NCBI GenBank assembly: GCA_019614645.1
Contig: JABWDB010000002.1
Coordinates: forward strand, 20,387,501-20,451,500
Direction: 5' to 3'
DNA length: 64,000 nt
Origin: Stratiolaelaps scimitus
Taxonomy: Eukaryota; Arthropoda; Arachnida; Mesostigmata; Laelapidae
Part shown: positions 53,615-64,000 of the stretch, one piece after another
Numbering within the stretch: position 1 is the stretch's first letter
Layout: the number at the start of each line of letters is the position of its first letter
Notes under the pieces: model-generated
Told to the model about the DNA's origin: nothing
What the model saw: the letters and a program-made list of their open reading frames with translations, nothing else
Database searches by the model: none
Position numbers and translations under genes: made by a program

Positions 53615-56600
53615 ACCGCATTGGGGAACGAACGGCGGACAAATTCGCCCAGCGTTACTGTTGTTAAAGTGGCTGCGTAGCTTGACTTATGTCCATCGCT
53701 GGAACGTGCCACTAATTGCAAATAGTGATGATTGCAGCTGCGACAAGTCAAATGACGCATATAAACTATTCCATGAAAGCACATTGTGGACCGAATACAA
53801 AAGTGAGAAATGTTAGTACGTTCTAGTATAGTGTACACGTCGGGCAGATGGAGACCAATGTCAAAAGAGTGAATTAGAGTTCGGTCTGGTCACCGTGAAG
53901 TTATCCAGCTTTCAAATATATCATCCACTTCCGCTCAGACAGATTCGAACAGGGGGCGTAAGGTCCCTGTGCCATTTGCGATTAACTCGGTGCCTCCTTG
54001 TGTGCATCGGCTATCCAGCGGTTGTTCCACTTCTAACTATGCTGAACAACACATGTGTGGGATGTGCTCTTGGCTTTGTAATGCACAGACACACTAAGTA
54101 CTGCATACAATGTTCAGCGAGACGAAGTTTAATTTTCTGTGTATTATTAGAATTGCCATTATCCTCCCCCATGATTGGCTCGTTACAGCATCTGTCGGCC
54201 CGAGTGTGGTAGTACCCTGCTCAGAGCATGAGCATTTGGATTATGCTCCTATTAACCTCGGCCTCGCTGCGCAGTGCCTGCTTCTCGGACTAAATTGTCG
54301 GATGTCTTGGGATAGACAGTCGATCTGAGTGAAGTTCGACTTTTATCTTCGTTAAAAATAGCAGCCCAACGACTGGCTAACTTCTTCGGCTTTGTTGTTA
54401 CGCACCTCGTAGGTGTAGCGAGGTTCGATGAATCAAATTATGTTTTGTCTGACTATAGAAAGCGAAATTGCAACAGTTTGTTTTCGTCGGGTGGTAACTT
54501 ATCGTTGGTGTAGCCGAATTGTGCTACTAACTGTCCATAGCGGGAAAACCTTCGATGGACCAATGGACGCCGGCCCCTCATACCACCTGTTAGAGAAGCT
54601 GACGTCAATAAAATCACCTGGTAAGGCACTATCGTATCGATACTAAGTTTTTGGCAACATATCGGTGTTATACGTTATCTGGATGAACTGAGGGGCAAAC
54701 TGCCTCTCGCGCGGCTTTCCATTTTTCCAAGAGCCAACGGCAAATCATGCCAAAGAATCTTCATCCGCTTTTCCTTACGAGTGACCCCTCTTTCCCTGAC
54801 ATATGTCCTCGGTGGGAGTTATCTTCGTGATTGCCGAATCCTGTTTCAGGACACGCATTGCAAACACGGTACATTTCCACTTCTCCTGAAAAGCCCAACA
54901 CCAGCATACCTGATTGACTTTGCGAAAGCAGCCGAAGCATCCGAGGGTTGAGGTTGGCGACGAATCCATGGTGAGATCAAATGTGATCACCGGGCCTTCA
55001 CCTCTTCACGTCACTTTAGCCCACGAAACAACAGTGGACAAGCCAGCCAACCGGCCTAGCTATGCCGACCAGAAGCTTAGCGCAGTGGGCACTGCCATAG
55101 TAAACCGATACCACAATAGGCAGTAGTACTAAAATAGTGTCAACAGCACAGGTATCCCGCGATAGATTGTGATTGCTGGCCGCACAGCACGCTGTAAGTA
55201 TTCCCATTCATCGGTTGTTGTCACACCACAGAGTTGCAGAGACTACCCTCTGTCGTACGGCAGCTCGCACACCGTAGATCATACGCACCGTATACATATA
55301 TATGTATATCGATCGCGTGTATTCTCGATGGTAGACATCGATGTTTTTCGTATGTATACAGACACGCACCAATTCCGTCGAGTTTACACTGCAAGTTGAA
55401 GTGTGGGACGCCGCTTTATTTCTGCGGGCTCCATCTCTTCCTCTCGATTCTCCATTCCCACCACTTTCACAACCATCAATAGCACACTACGGCAAATCAC
55501 TGTGCAGCTGCAACTAGGCGCGTATCCTGGACGCGTAGTATGCGAGAGACATCTACGAGAAACAAAAATCCTTCTACTTCCTGGAGATATCCTTAGTAGA
55601 TCTTCCCAGTTTCCCCACCCGCCCCGTCGTCTTGTTCCCGCTAAACGGTTATGATGACACGCATTACTGCGCGAGTTGTGGCTACTCCGAGTTGTATTAT
55701 GCACTCATTATCATCATCGACATCGTAGTGCCCCGATTAACAGGCCCACACTCACAGATATACTCTTGCCATTTATCGTCGAATGCTTCTGGTAGCGTCG
55801 ACATCACAGTTGGACTAACAGGAATAACGGCACTGTCCGAGTGCAGGTACAGTCGGCGTTGCGAAAGCACAAATCGTCGTTGTGCGTCAAGCCGACGTCG
55901 TTGGTGGACAACACCGCAAACTCCGTCGGTGGAAGCGTTGGCTTCATCGAACGTCAACTTCGGTTGTTACGATGCTGATCATCGCCAGCGTATCATCAAA
56001 GAGATGATTGCGACGTCGCTATTTTGCCTGCTATTGTGGTCGCATCATGGTCGCGACGTTACGGTGGCCGTTGAGACGCTGGGGAGCTCTGTTGCCCCCG
56101 GAGGCAAACGTACGACTGGTTGTCCTGCAGGACCGGCGTTCTGCCCCCGCCAGGCGGCTCGGGCCCGATCCCACGACCACGGGGGGGCGCTGTCTCGGGA
56201 GAGGGCCCAGATGGGAGAGGGAGACACTGACAGCGCAGTCCTTGCCAAGATCGAGAAGGTTGGCCTCGTGTTGCAGCCTGACCGACCGACAAACCGACCG
56301 ATCCACCAGCCAGCCTGCCCAGCGATCCTAGCGTTCGCCAGCATTAGCAGCAACAGCAGCAAGCAGCTATGGGGGTGGTAGGGTGTGTGGGCCCGCTGGC
56401 CTCGTGAAGAAAAGGCGGCGGTGGCCCGATAACAGAGCGTGCAGAGGAAGGAAGGAAGAGAGAGAGGGAGAGAGAGGAACTACGTGGTTTACCTAGTAGT
56501 TCTTCCTTCCATGGCCATAGTAGGCGCATGCGCACTACCAAGCAGACGACGCGTGCTAGTCGTCCATCTGTCTGTCTGCTTTTGCTGCCTATACAGCTTT

Positions 56601-58667
56601 GTAATAGCCTATGCCCACTCCACGACCCCCGATTTTACCCCAAATCGTGTGCGTGTGTGTGTAAGTGCGTATGTTCGCCTGTACATGATATATGTGTGTC
56701 GTCGTGTAGATGAAAGAATGGCCATCTCCTTTTTCGGTCCTTCTCTCTCTCTCTCTCCCTATTCCTAATCCACCTGTTTCCTCGAGAGGCGTTCGCATAC
56801 GAGGCGTATTCATTATCGGACTGAAACTTGAACTCAGCAAAGGATATCTAAATTATTGAAAATCGTACCGATAGATAGGTAGGAATGTTCTGGTGCCACC
56901 TAAAACAAAACAAAACGAAGGCACCCTATGTTGTTTAAATAAAAATTTGCTATCTAATTTTATTCAAACCGGTAGTTAACGTTGCTAGCGGATGGTATAT
57001 GTTGAAACAGCGGCAAGCATTGAATTCAAGTAAAGAGATGTAAAGGCATTAGAATTAAGAAAAACGGAGGTGATTCTCTGGTACATTTTCGATAGATTGA
57101 GAAGATTGCCCGGAAATTAAACATAGTATTCATGTCTAATTCTTGATATATGACTTATACACGCTCCTATTACACTAATATATACTCTGCTCTCGGGACC
57201 CCTGGTTAAGTGTCCCATCGTTGAAAGCTTTTTGATTAAGAATACAGTTTATCTCTCCGGGGCTTCACGATTTCACCCGATTGTCCGAGTTAACTTTTTG
57301 TGTATTCTTTATCGCGCTACGCGTTCTCTCGTACTCGTTGTATCACTGTTACCTGATAGATGACCTGACTTTTAAAAGCAAAACTCAATTTCTACCAAGC
57401 AGGTGAAGCTTTTAGTTTCATGTCGACGAACAGTCATCCATTGACTGTCGTTGTATATGTGAAACACTTGAGCCAGCCAATAGGCCGACTCTATTCTACT
57501 ATGTTCGATCCCGCATAGGCCGCACTGAAGTCTCGCTAAACCTTCCACGTCTAGTACATAGTCGCCGACGAAAAAACAGCAATGGTCCTTGTTCTTGTCC
57601 AAGTCAACGACTGGCCCGCTGCGGCGCTACGTTGCAACAACTCAATTTCCTTCTCCTCGAAGACCTCTTCCCTGAGGATCTTCCGAGCAGGCGTTCGTTC
57701 CCATTGGACCATGAAAAGTGCTGACGCTCGGCCCAAATAGCCCATCACCGAGCCCTAGCTAGGCAAGGACGGGTCACCCTGAATTCCTCGCCCGCTGCGG
57801 GTGCCCGCTCAGGCCCATACCCGCAGCCTTCCATAATATCGCGCGCCAGCGACTGAACCCCTCGTGTCTTGGTGTGTCGCCCTATTCTTTATTGCAGTTC
57901 CTTGTAACGGCCGCACCCCTGTTCTTCAGATTGTCGGCAAGAAGCAGGAAGGCGCGCCAGAGGGCGGAGGATGGATGCAGCAAGCAACTAACCGACTCAT
58001 CTCTATCGACAACAAGACGAGCGTTCATACGAGAGCAATCCATTGGTTGAGGCAAGCTGACCTGCGCAAGCAGAAAGTCCCTCGTCTGTAGCTCTCTCGG
58101 CAATTGTATTCCACGTGCGCGGTGTCGCAAGTGCGAGCTGTCTACCCAAATGGTGAATGGGCGCAGCTGCGGCAACAAGTCTATGTGTTCGGTTGCTTTA
58201 TGTTTTTTGTTTGTGGACTGTTAACTTCGTTGAGTCGTGCTGGCAGGCAAATGAGTTTTTCATAGCAACATGCAGAATCTGTGTGAGGGGTTGATACGAC
58301 TTTCAGTACGAGCTATACAAGTGATCCCTGTACAAGTCTAAACAAATGATTTCAATAATTTGATATTGTGATAAGCTTATAGTTAGACTTCAAATGGGGC
58401 TTCAAGTTACATCGGAAACATACTTTGAGTTGGAAAAGCTTTCAACGAAGGCATGAATACTCGCAAAAATTGAGTCGAAAATGCTCTACTCGAGAAACCC
58501 TTTTGGTGGAATAATGACAATTAGCCGGTAGATAGCCATAGGTTGTGGAGAACCAAACAGTCTCTAGGTAGGAAAAAATATATAGATAGATCCTAATTAG
58601 TCCTCCATTGAGCGTCACGACGGTCAAAAATGAGTGCTGCGCTAAACTGACTGTGCATTGACGTTTC

Positions 58668-58673
58668 TTTATT
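58668..58673 (-). terminator. Candidate poly(A) signal AATAAA of the peptide gene
   Basis: AATAAA on the minus strand lies about 250 nt downstream of the TAG stop, giving a 3' UTR of ordinary length. A second AATAAA at 58977-58972 lies inside the last coding exon, so the signal in use is uncertain. Confidence 0.35.
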
Positions 58674-58920
58674 TGTTAAGCTACTTCACAATGGTTCCCG
58701 TGCCATTCATATTAGAGACAATATTCTGTGCGCTGACTTGATACAATTTTCTTCATGAAGTTCCTCTGTCACCGAACTCGAATCGGTCCACGTTACTTGT
58801 CTGACGCAAAAAGAATTGCACAGTGTGCAGGGTGCACAATGACAATTCATGCGAATGTATTTATGCCAAATGCACAAAATATTGTTAATCGCTGCTGTGT
58901 AACCATGAGGACACTTACGT

Positions 58921-60585
58921 CTAGAGTCCACTTCCAAATCCGTGAGTCATTGTTACTTCTTCGTTTGGGTGTTTATTATTAAGCGAGAGTGGAATTGAGA
59001 TTGGTATTGGAATAGGAATACTGATGCCCTTCTCCAGCGCGGCCTTGCCAGCCTTCTCGATGGCCTTACCGATCTTCTTGAGGCCCTGAAACAATTACAT
59101 TGTATGTGAAGACTTCGCCGCCTAAGAACAACGTCGAAAGTAATTCATGTAGGACGAGAGACGCAGACGAAAATTCGTACCAACCTTTCTAATTTTTTTT
59201 CCAAGCCCATACATCATGACCTGCTCCGACTTCGCGTCGATAAGTTCAATAGCCTCGACAAACTGGCCAAGTTCTTCAAAGGAGACCGTGGTGTCGTCGC
59301 CGTCGTCGTTTTGGTGCTCGACCTTTGCGAAAATGGAGATGTTGAACGATGCACCATGCTCCAAGGCTTTTTTGGCACCTTTTTCTATTGCACGGCCTAT
59401 CTTCTTGATACCCTGTATATTCAGTTTCGAATTACAGCAAACGTGTCCGTGTGTCATTAGCTTTGTAGATCAGACGCCTGATGAAACTTCTCTAAATCTA
59501 GGAGGACATACGGAATAGACCCACCTATATCGAAGTATACCTCATATTTTCTTCAGCCTTTATTGCACATGCGTGAGTGAATTTGAGTCAGCTCTCGGTG
59601 AGGCGTCTTAGAACAACCTATATGAAGGTATTACATACCACAGACTATTGGCGTTCCAATATGACTCAAGATCCTTTCCTGATGTAAAATACTAGAGACT
59701 GTTCATATTAAATAATGAGCTAAGCAGGCTGCCGCAATATGTCTCCTGAGCCTGTAAGGCATCTGACCAAGTGCTACAATATATTCAAAAATAACAAAAT
59801 CTGAATTGTATATACTGTGTATAAACGAATTCACCTTTCGAATCTTCTTGCCCAATCCGTACGTGGTAACACCGCTAGCAGCATTCATTGATTCGAGGGC
59901 TCCGAGAACGGCGTCGAGATCATCGAGCGTTAGGGCGTCACTCTCCGGCGCGGATTCATACCTAGTTTTGGCCAATATTCCTAACTTTGTCAGTAGATCA
60001 AGTGATAAACGTAATCGGAACGAAATATTGATAAGGAACGAAGTTTGCTTTTAATTTTCTCTGTACGATTGACTCATTTGTCACGTTCATCAGCTTCTCG
60101 AGGCTGGTCCTCGTTTTTTTGCAGATTATCGTCAAAATGACTAAACAGAATTAATTTGCATGTACCTTTGGCTATCAATTGCTCTACAGAACCTAAACAA
60201 CAAAGACATCATATACAATACTCACTTGACGGGCACCGCACCTGGAAGCATGTGTGAACACATGGTTAAACTATATATATATAAATAAATATATACGAGC
60301 TTGTGGGTTACCTCACAACTATTCTTCACTGAACAACGTCGAAGGCCTCACTTGCACCATGCGAAAAAAAATTCATGGATATACCATGTACCATGTACAT
60401 CTCAGTTTAAATATCAGAATATATATATATATATATATAGTAATGTATGCTTATATTTAAATAATGCATAACAAGCAGACTTCATAACATGATAAGCAAT
60501 TTTACACAGCGTGGCTAGTAAGTACTTTCGTACCAGCGTAAGCTGCCAACCCAACGAGCGCTAGCAGAAGAACAGCGGACTTCAT
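58921..60585 (-). CDS. Secreted two-module cecropin-like antimicrobial peptide precursor, 5 exons, 195 aa
   Basis: Exons in transcript order: 60585-60534, 60241-60226, 59961-59835, 59412-59185 and 59085-58921. All introns are GT-AG and the exons join in frame to a TAG stop. Residues 1-17 (start MKSAVLL, end AYA) form a signal peptide with an AxA cleavage site. Residues 24-56 are acidic with no basic residue. Module 1 spans about 57-96: YGLGKKIRK, then GIKKIGRAIEKGAKKALEHG, then a short hydrophobic stretch. Residues 97-132 form a second acidic spacer. Module 2 spans about 133-161: YGLGKKIRK, then GLKKIGKAIEKAGKAALEKG. Residues 162-173 alternate Ile with Pro or Ser. Hydrophobic residues recur every 3-4 positions across each exon junction, giving a Lys-rich amphipathic helix of net charge about +8. 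This resembles the N-terminal helix of insect cecropins (family knowledge). Membrane-active antimicrobial function is inferred. There are no cysteines. A venom or salivary helical peptide is the main alternative. Confidence 0.85.
60420..60439. repeat. (AT)n microsatellite in intron 1 of the peptide gene
   Basis: About 20 bp of alternating AT inside the 292-nt first intron. Confidence 0.85.
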
Positions 60586-60619
60586 CGTAGTGTATCAACT
60601 GGACGGGCGATTCAAGACA

Positions 60620-60658
60620 CGACTGCGATTCAGGGAACATTTCACGTCACTTTATAGA
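60620..60658 (-). promoter_or_regulatory. Core promoter (TATA box and initiator) of the peptide gene
   Basis: Read on the minus strand, a TATA element TCTATAAAG lies at 60658-60650. An arthropod-type initiator CAGTC lies at 60625-60621, with the A at 60624 about 30 nt downstream of the TATA element. This predicts a 5' UTR of about 39 nt before the ATG at 60585. The spacing is what is expected of a TATA-Inr promoter; the start site itself is inferred. Confidence 0.6.
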
Positions 60659-60674
60659 CGATCACGCAAAGTAC

Positions 60675-60684
60675 GGGACACTCC
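60675..60684 (-). promoter_or_regulatory. Rel/NF-kB-like site upstream of the peptide gene
   Basis: The plus-strand decamer GGGACACTCC matches GGGRNNYYCC at every position. It lies at about -51 to -60 from the inferred start site, where Rel sites sit in immune-inducible insect peptide genes. One decamer can occur by chance; its position and the nature of the downstream gene make it credible. Confidence 0.5.
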
Positions 60685-60728
60685 ACGTCCTAGTTCGTAG
60701 TCTCATAATCTGCCCAAATCCAGGATGA

Positions 60729-60734
60729 CTTATC
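60729..60734 (-). promoter_or_regulatory. GATA-factor motif (GATAAG) upstream of the peptide gene
   Basis: GATAAG on the coding strand lies about 45 bp upstream of the kB-like site. Paired kB and GATA sites are known in insect antimicrobial peptide promoters. A hexamer alone is weak evidence. Confidence 0.3.
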
Positions 60735-61878
60735 CGCGATTAGCCTTGAGTATCTCAACATTCCGATGATGCGACTACGGCCACAACTCTTTCGGTTTTC
60801 CAGTGCAACTGCGACAGCCAATGCAGATGTTATAGTCAAGAAAAAAAAATTGGGTTAGAACTAGGCTCACGACAATAAGATGTCATTGTCCCTGCACTCT
60901 TGATAGTAGTACACTGATCTTACATTGGATCAGATCATAGTGAAATTCCTATAGTTATCGGAATTAAGTATGATCGCATTTATAGGACCTTGGGCACGTT
61001 GACGATAAAGCTGTGATTTACAGGTTTAAGGGTATTTACGTCCATTCGGGATAGTGCAAGTAGTATTGGAAGGACGATAAATGTAAACGTTGCGGCTAAT
61101 CTACAAACGGATGAAATTTGAAAGCAAACAAATAGGTTCCATCGATACTGACAGTAACTCATTTGATAAACCGAAGAAAAGCTGGTCGATCTATCCGGCC
61201 GTTGCGATGGTATAGATAAGAGTGATGCGAAGATCGATATGTCTTGTCGAAAACTAATGCTAAAAAGAATGATAACTGCCTTGCACGATATAGACCTGAA
61301 GCTTACTACAGCAAGTAACTAGAAGATAGTAAGTGCCAGTAACGAGTGCGATAATTAGTAAATAGTATTTTAATGATATAACAATAAGAGGTAGCCTTTT
61401 AGTGCCTCCGGAAGGCTCGAGTTTGTAGGTGCACGATCCAACAACAGATCTCACTCGGCAGTGTCTATGAGTAGGTAAAATGGAAAAAAACTGATATCAT
61501 AGGTGTATAGTCTCGGTTCACCTTCGTGAACGCCTCTTATTTTCCTATCCACCCTACACATTGCGCTTAACTTCTCTAAATGTTGTTTGAATCAACCGAG
61601 ATCTGACACAGGTGTACCCGCCTGCACCTTCAATGATAGCCTCGTGCTTTTCGTGGAGCATTTCAAAACAATAGGCTAAGCCTCAGTAGCGTTATTGTTG
61701 TTTCATCGCTCCCGCTGAGTAGAGAAGGACCCAGTCTCGGCACTCAACCGCTCGTCGTCGACCGGGCAATCGAGTTGAGTCAGACAAAAAGTTTGACATC
61801 AGCCGGCCGGCAGGCAGTGTCCGGCCTCTGCGGGCGCGAAGCGAGCCCATATCTCGAAGGGTCTGGTCCTTGCTGCAG
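60735..61878. other. Intergenic region between divergent transcripts
   Basis: Upstream of the peptide gene on one side and of the 61879 exon candidate on the other. A short minus-strand frame at 61162-60980 has a hydrophobic segment but no clear gene signals. Confidence 0.4.
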
Positions 61879-62279
61879 GGGCCGGGTCCCTGATGCTGAA
61901 GCTCCCGTGGCTGCAGGCCAAGTACTTGGCAGGGAAAAAATCCCTTCTGTATGTCTGTAGTCACCAGGCAGGGACGGAGGCACGAGCAACTTTTTATCAA
62001 CGAAGCTGTTTTGCAGGGGAAATCTGCCCTGAGAAAGGACCGAAACTAGGATGTCAGAGCGCGAACCAAGGGGTTTGGCACACGGAAACTACACTTTTGT
62101 TGGATGTGGACAATAGCCATGTATGCAGCGACGATGTACCTATATTGCATCTATCTCCAATGCCAAACAGACGGCTTGTCTGTTTATTCCTACACATTGA
62201 TGCAAAAGGATTTCTAGAAAAATGCATGGCAAACATACCTATTCTTGTAAACGAGGGCGGGATTACTCGCTTGACCTGA
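61879..62279 (+). CDS. Candidate terminal exon or short gene, 128 codons from first ATG
   Basis: The acceptor GTCCTTGCTGCAG (ending 61878) opens a frame that runs through ATG 61893 to TGA 62277-62279. An AATAAA follows at 62357-62362. The product starts MLKLPWLQAKYLAGKK, contains six or more Cys and ends NEGGITRLT. No known domain is evident and there is no clear signal peptide. It diverges from the antimicrobial peptide gene, whose ATG is about 1.3 kb away on the other strand. The combination of acceptor, long ORF and poly(A) signal lifts it above random ORFs, but it could still be chance. Confidence 0.3.
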
Positions 62280-62356
62280 GGCTAACCCGAATTCGATAGT
62301 TCATCATTAATAATATAGACCGCCTCTGTGTTGAAAACCTGTGGACCCGCCTGATC

Positions 62357-62362
62357 AATAAA
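62357..62362 (+). terminator. Candidate poly(A) signal AATAAA
   Basis: It lies 78 nt downstream of the TGA at 62279 and is consistent with the end of a plus-strand transcript. Confidence 0.25.
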
Positions 62363-63311
62363 ATTTGCTCAGCTGGTTGGTATTACCGACAAGTGTTGCA
62401 TAACATTTTTTTCAAGTAAACATTCGATGAGGAAAATCATTATTATATTCATGATGCACGGTGGAGCAGGTCGTAAGGAGCGTTGTCGGCTCCGTGTGTA
62501 AATATGATTGAAAATTAATATCATAAATGTATAGTATAGTATTAAATGAATGTTATTTTCTTTATAAAAAGAAAATGGATACAACAATAGAGAATACAGA
62601 TGGGACTGTTGGTAGCGCAGACTGCAGGAACACGAACACTATGGCGACGTCAGAAGTAGCGCAGTGTAAATTCCTTGAATTATTCTAGAGAGATGAGTCT
62701 GGGTCCGGTTTCAGAGACCATCCCAACTACCTGGATGAACCTGTGCAATATCACCCGCTCGTCTAATGGGTCACGACACCGATGAGGATAGAATGGTGGT
62801 CAGTTTCTTCAATCAGTGTCCAGTGGTACGGTAGGCCGGGCGGACCTGGCAAGACTCAAAGCTAGTTGAATCATGCCGACTTAGGGGGTGAGACACGGAT
62901 AGCAAGAGCAGGAAGGTAGGCAGCCAGACAACCAGACGACAGAAAAGTTCTACGAGATATAGAGGGAAAAGATTGCCACGAGTTGTGTTCGCTTGTGAGT
63001 GCTTCCACGAAGCCACGTTACTATAGAGGAGTTAAATGCGCAAGGGACGTAGTCCTCACGCCATAACTAGACCGAGTGTAACTCAGACGAATTAGCATGT
63101 TCGCACAGCATGGTTGAACCTACTTCGAGGTACGTGCCAACTGTAACTGATTGATTGATTCGCTTTCACTGTGGAATCTCGATTCAGGAAAGACCTATGA
63201 AATGAAAACGCAGAACTCGTAAAATAGGTTTTTATTTATCATTGTTATTATTATAACTCTTATTGCATATTAACTGCTCATCATATCACTCGTTACATCG
63301 ATACGAAATAT

Positions 63312-63362
<51 letters not shown>

Positions 63363-64000
63363 CGTTAAGGTTATTCTCTAGTTATTGTTTTCATTGTCTA
63401 ATTATTATAGCTCAATTATTCTGTCTGTCCACACCCCCGCGTTGAACGCCTCCTTTCTGACTTGCTCCAAAGCTCATCATTTAGTCAGTCTATGAACATT
63501 GTCGGCTTTCGCCACCCGTGATCGCGGTGGAACTGCACCATGCTGACAATGATGTTCCTTTTCAACGGGGATAGCTTTGGAAATCCCCGAATCTCGGCAG
63601 GAACTGGGTGAACAAGGGAGTTAATTTCCATTCTGATCGTTCCAGCTGTTCCTTTATGTTAGATAAGTTTTCTCTGAGCAAAGTCGCTGGAGTCAGTTTC
63701 AGAATGGCATCTCAATACTGCCTCGCTGGCAATTAGCATTACATTAAAATGACACGCTGTATCAATTACTGATACACGATCTGTTGTCGTGAGCGTTTGC
63801 TTGTTTGTCTGGCTAGCTGACTGTATGTTGAGCCAGCAGCGCTCGTTACTTATTGACACGAACAATTTTATAGAGCAAGCGTGCTATGTTCTTTGTATGC
63901 AGTATAATTGTGAAGAAATATTACAGTTACACTGATTCATAGAAATTGGCAACTGTAAATCGTCTCACTTACGTTCAACACAATGTCTATATTAATCGTA
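62363..64000. other. No gene recognised
   Basis: AT-rich DNA with the (TA)23 array. A minus-strand GTAAGT donor near 63974 could belong to an exon largely outside the window. Confidence 0.4.
63316..63361. repeat. (TA)23 microsatellite
   Basis: 46 bp of uninterrupted alternating TA. Confidence 0.95.

Larger units (their letters stand above)
45725..58667. other. No complete gene recognised
   Basis: GC-rich blocks at 46.0-46.5, 49.1-50.6 and 55.4-56.8 kb hold long overlapping frames, the largest 249 codons at 55632-56381 (+), with no recognisable domain. Minus-strand frames at 58178-57372 are separated by stops and could be a decayed element. Confidence 0.45.

Noticed and set aside
55632..56381. 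249-codon plus-strand ORF
   Set aside because: GC-rich block with several overlapping long frames on both strands; no motif or splice context supports this one.
57372..58178. Cluster of minus-strand frames resembling a decayed retroelement
   Set aside because: Interrupted by stops in every frame, and no reverse transcriptase or integrase motif could be identified.
1..64000. CRISPR arrays, operons, prophage or bacterial insertion sequences
   Set aside because: No spaced direct repeats, ribosome binding sites or dense co-directional ORFs; the sequence is clearly eukaryotic.

Overview
The window is eukaryotic nuclear DNA. It is gene-poor, carries long (TA)n tracts, and its only well-supported gene is split by short GT-AG introns. 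That gene has an arthropod-style core promoter (TATA box plus CAGT initiator), a Rel/NF-kB-like site and a product with cecropin-like helices, so I infer an arthropod. A mite or other chelicerate would fit the repeat style and an Ig-like (I-set) exon, but the sequence does not prove this.

The clear gene lies on the minus strand at 58921-60585. Five exons (52, 16, 127, 228 and 165 coding nt) join in frame into a 195-residue secreted precursor: signal peptide, acidic propeptide, first cationic amphipathic helix module, acidic spacer, second cationic helix module, and a tail of alternating Ile and Pro. The two modules share the identical motif YGLGKKIRK and an intron at the same codon. The gene has its own TATA box, initiator, kB-like site and GATA motif upstream and a candidate poly(A) signal downstream. 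I read it as a polyprotein-type, probably immune-inducible antimicrobial peptide gene.

Elsewhere I see no complete gene. Several plus-strand stretches look like isolated exons with plausible splice sites. They are an I-set Ig-like exon (22845-23089) with another exon-like ORF just upstream (22293-22464), a Cys-rich last exon (20117-20352), a 129-nt phase-0 exon (24857-24985), a 123-nt symmetric exon followed by an ORF (33935-34295), and a last-exon candidate with a poly(A) signal (61879-62362). None is assigned to a named gene, and some may be chance ORFs.

Repeats dominate the rest: more than ten (TA)n arrays (longest 96 bp at 12261-12356), a perfect 275-bp tandem duplication at 45175-45724, a diverged repeat pair (20749-20831 and 51216-51299), a tRNA-like SINE candidate near 35787, two 13-bp-arm inverted repeats, and GC-richer blocks (about 4.7-6.4, 15.9-17.7, 25.5-28.4, 38.0-39.4, 49.1-50.6 and 55.4-56.8 kb) that hold long but unconvincing ORFs on both strands.
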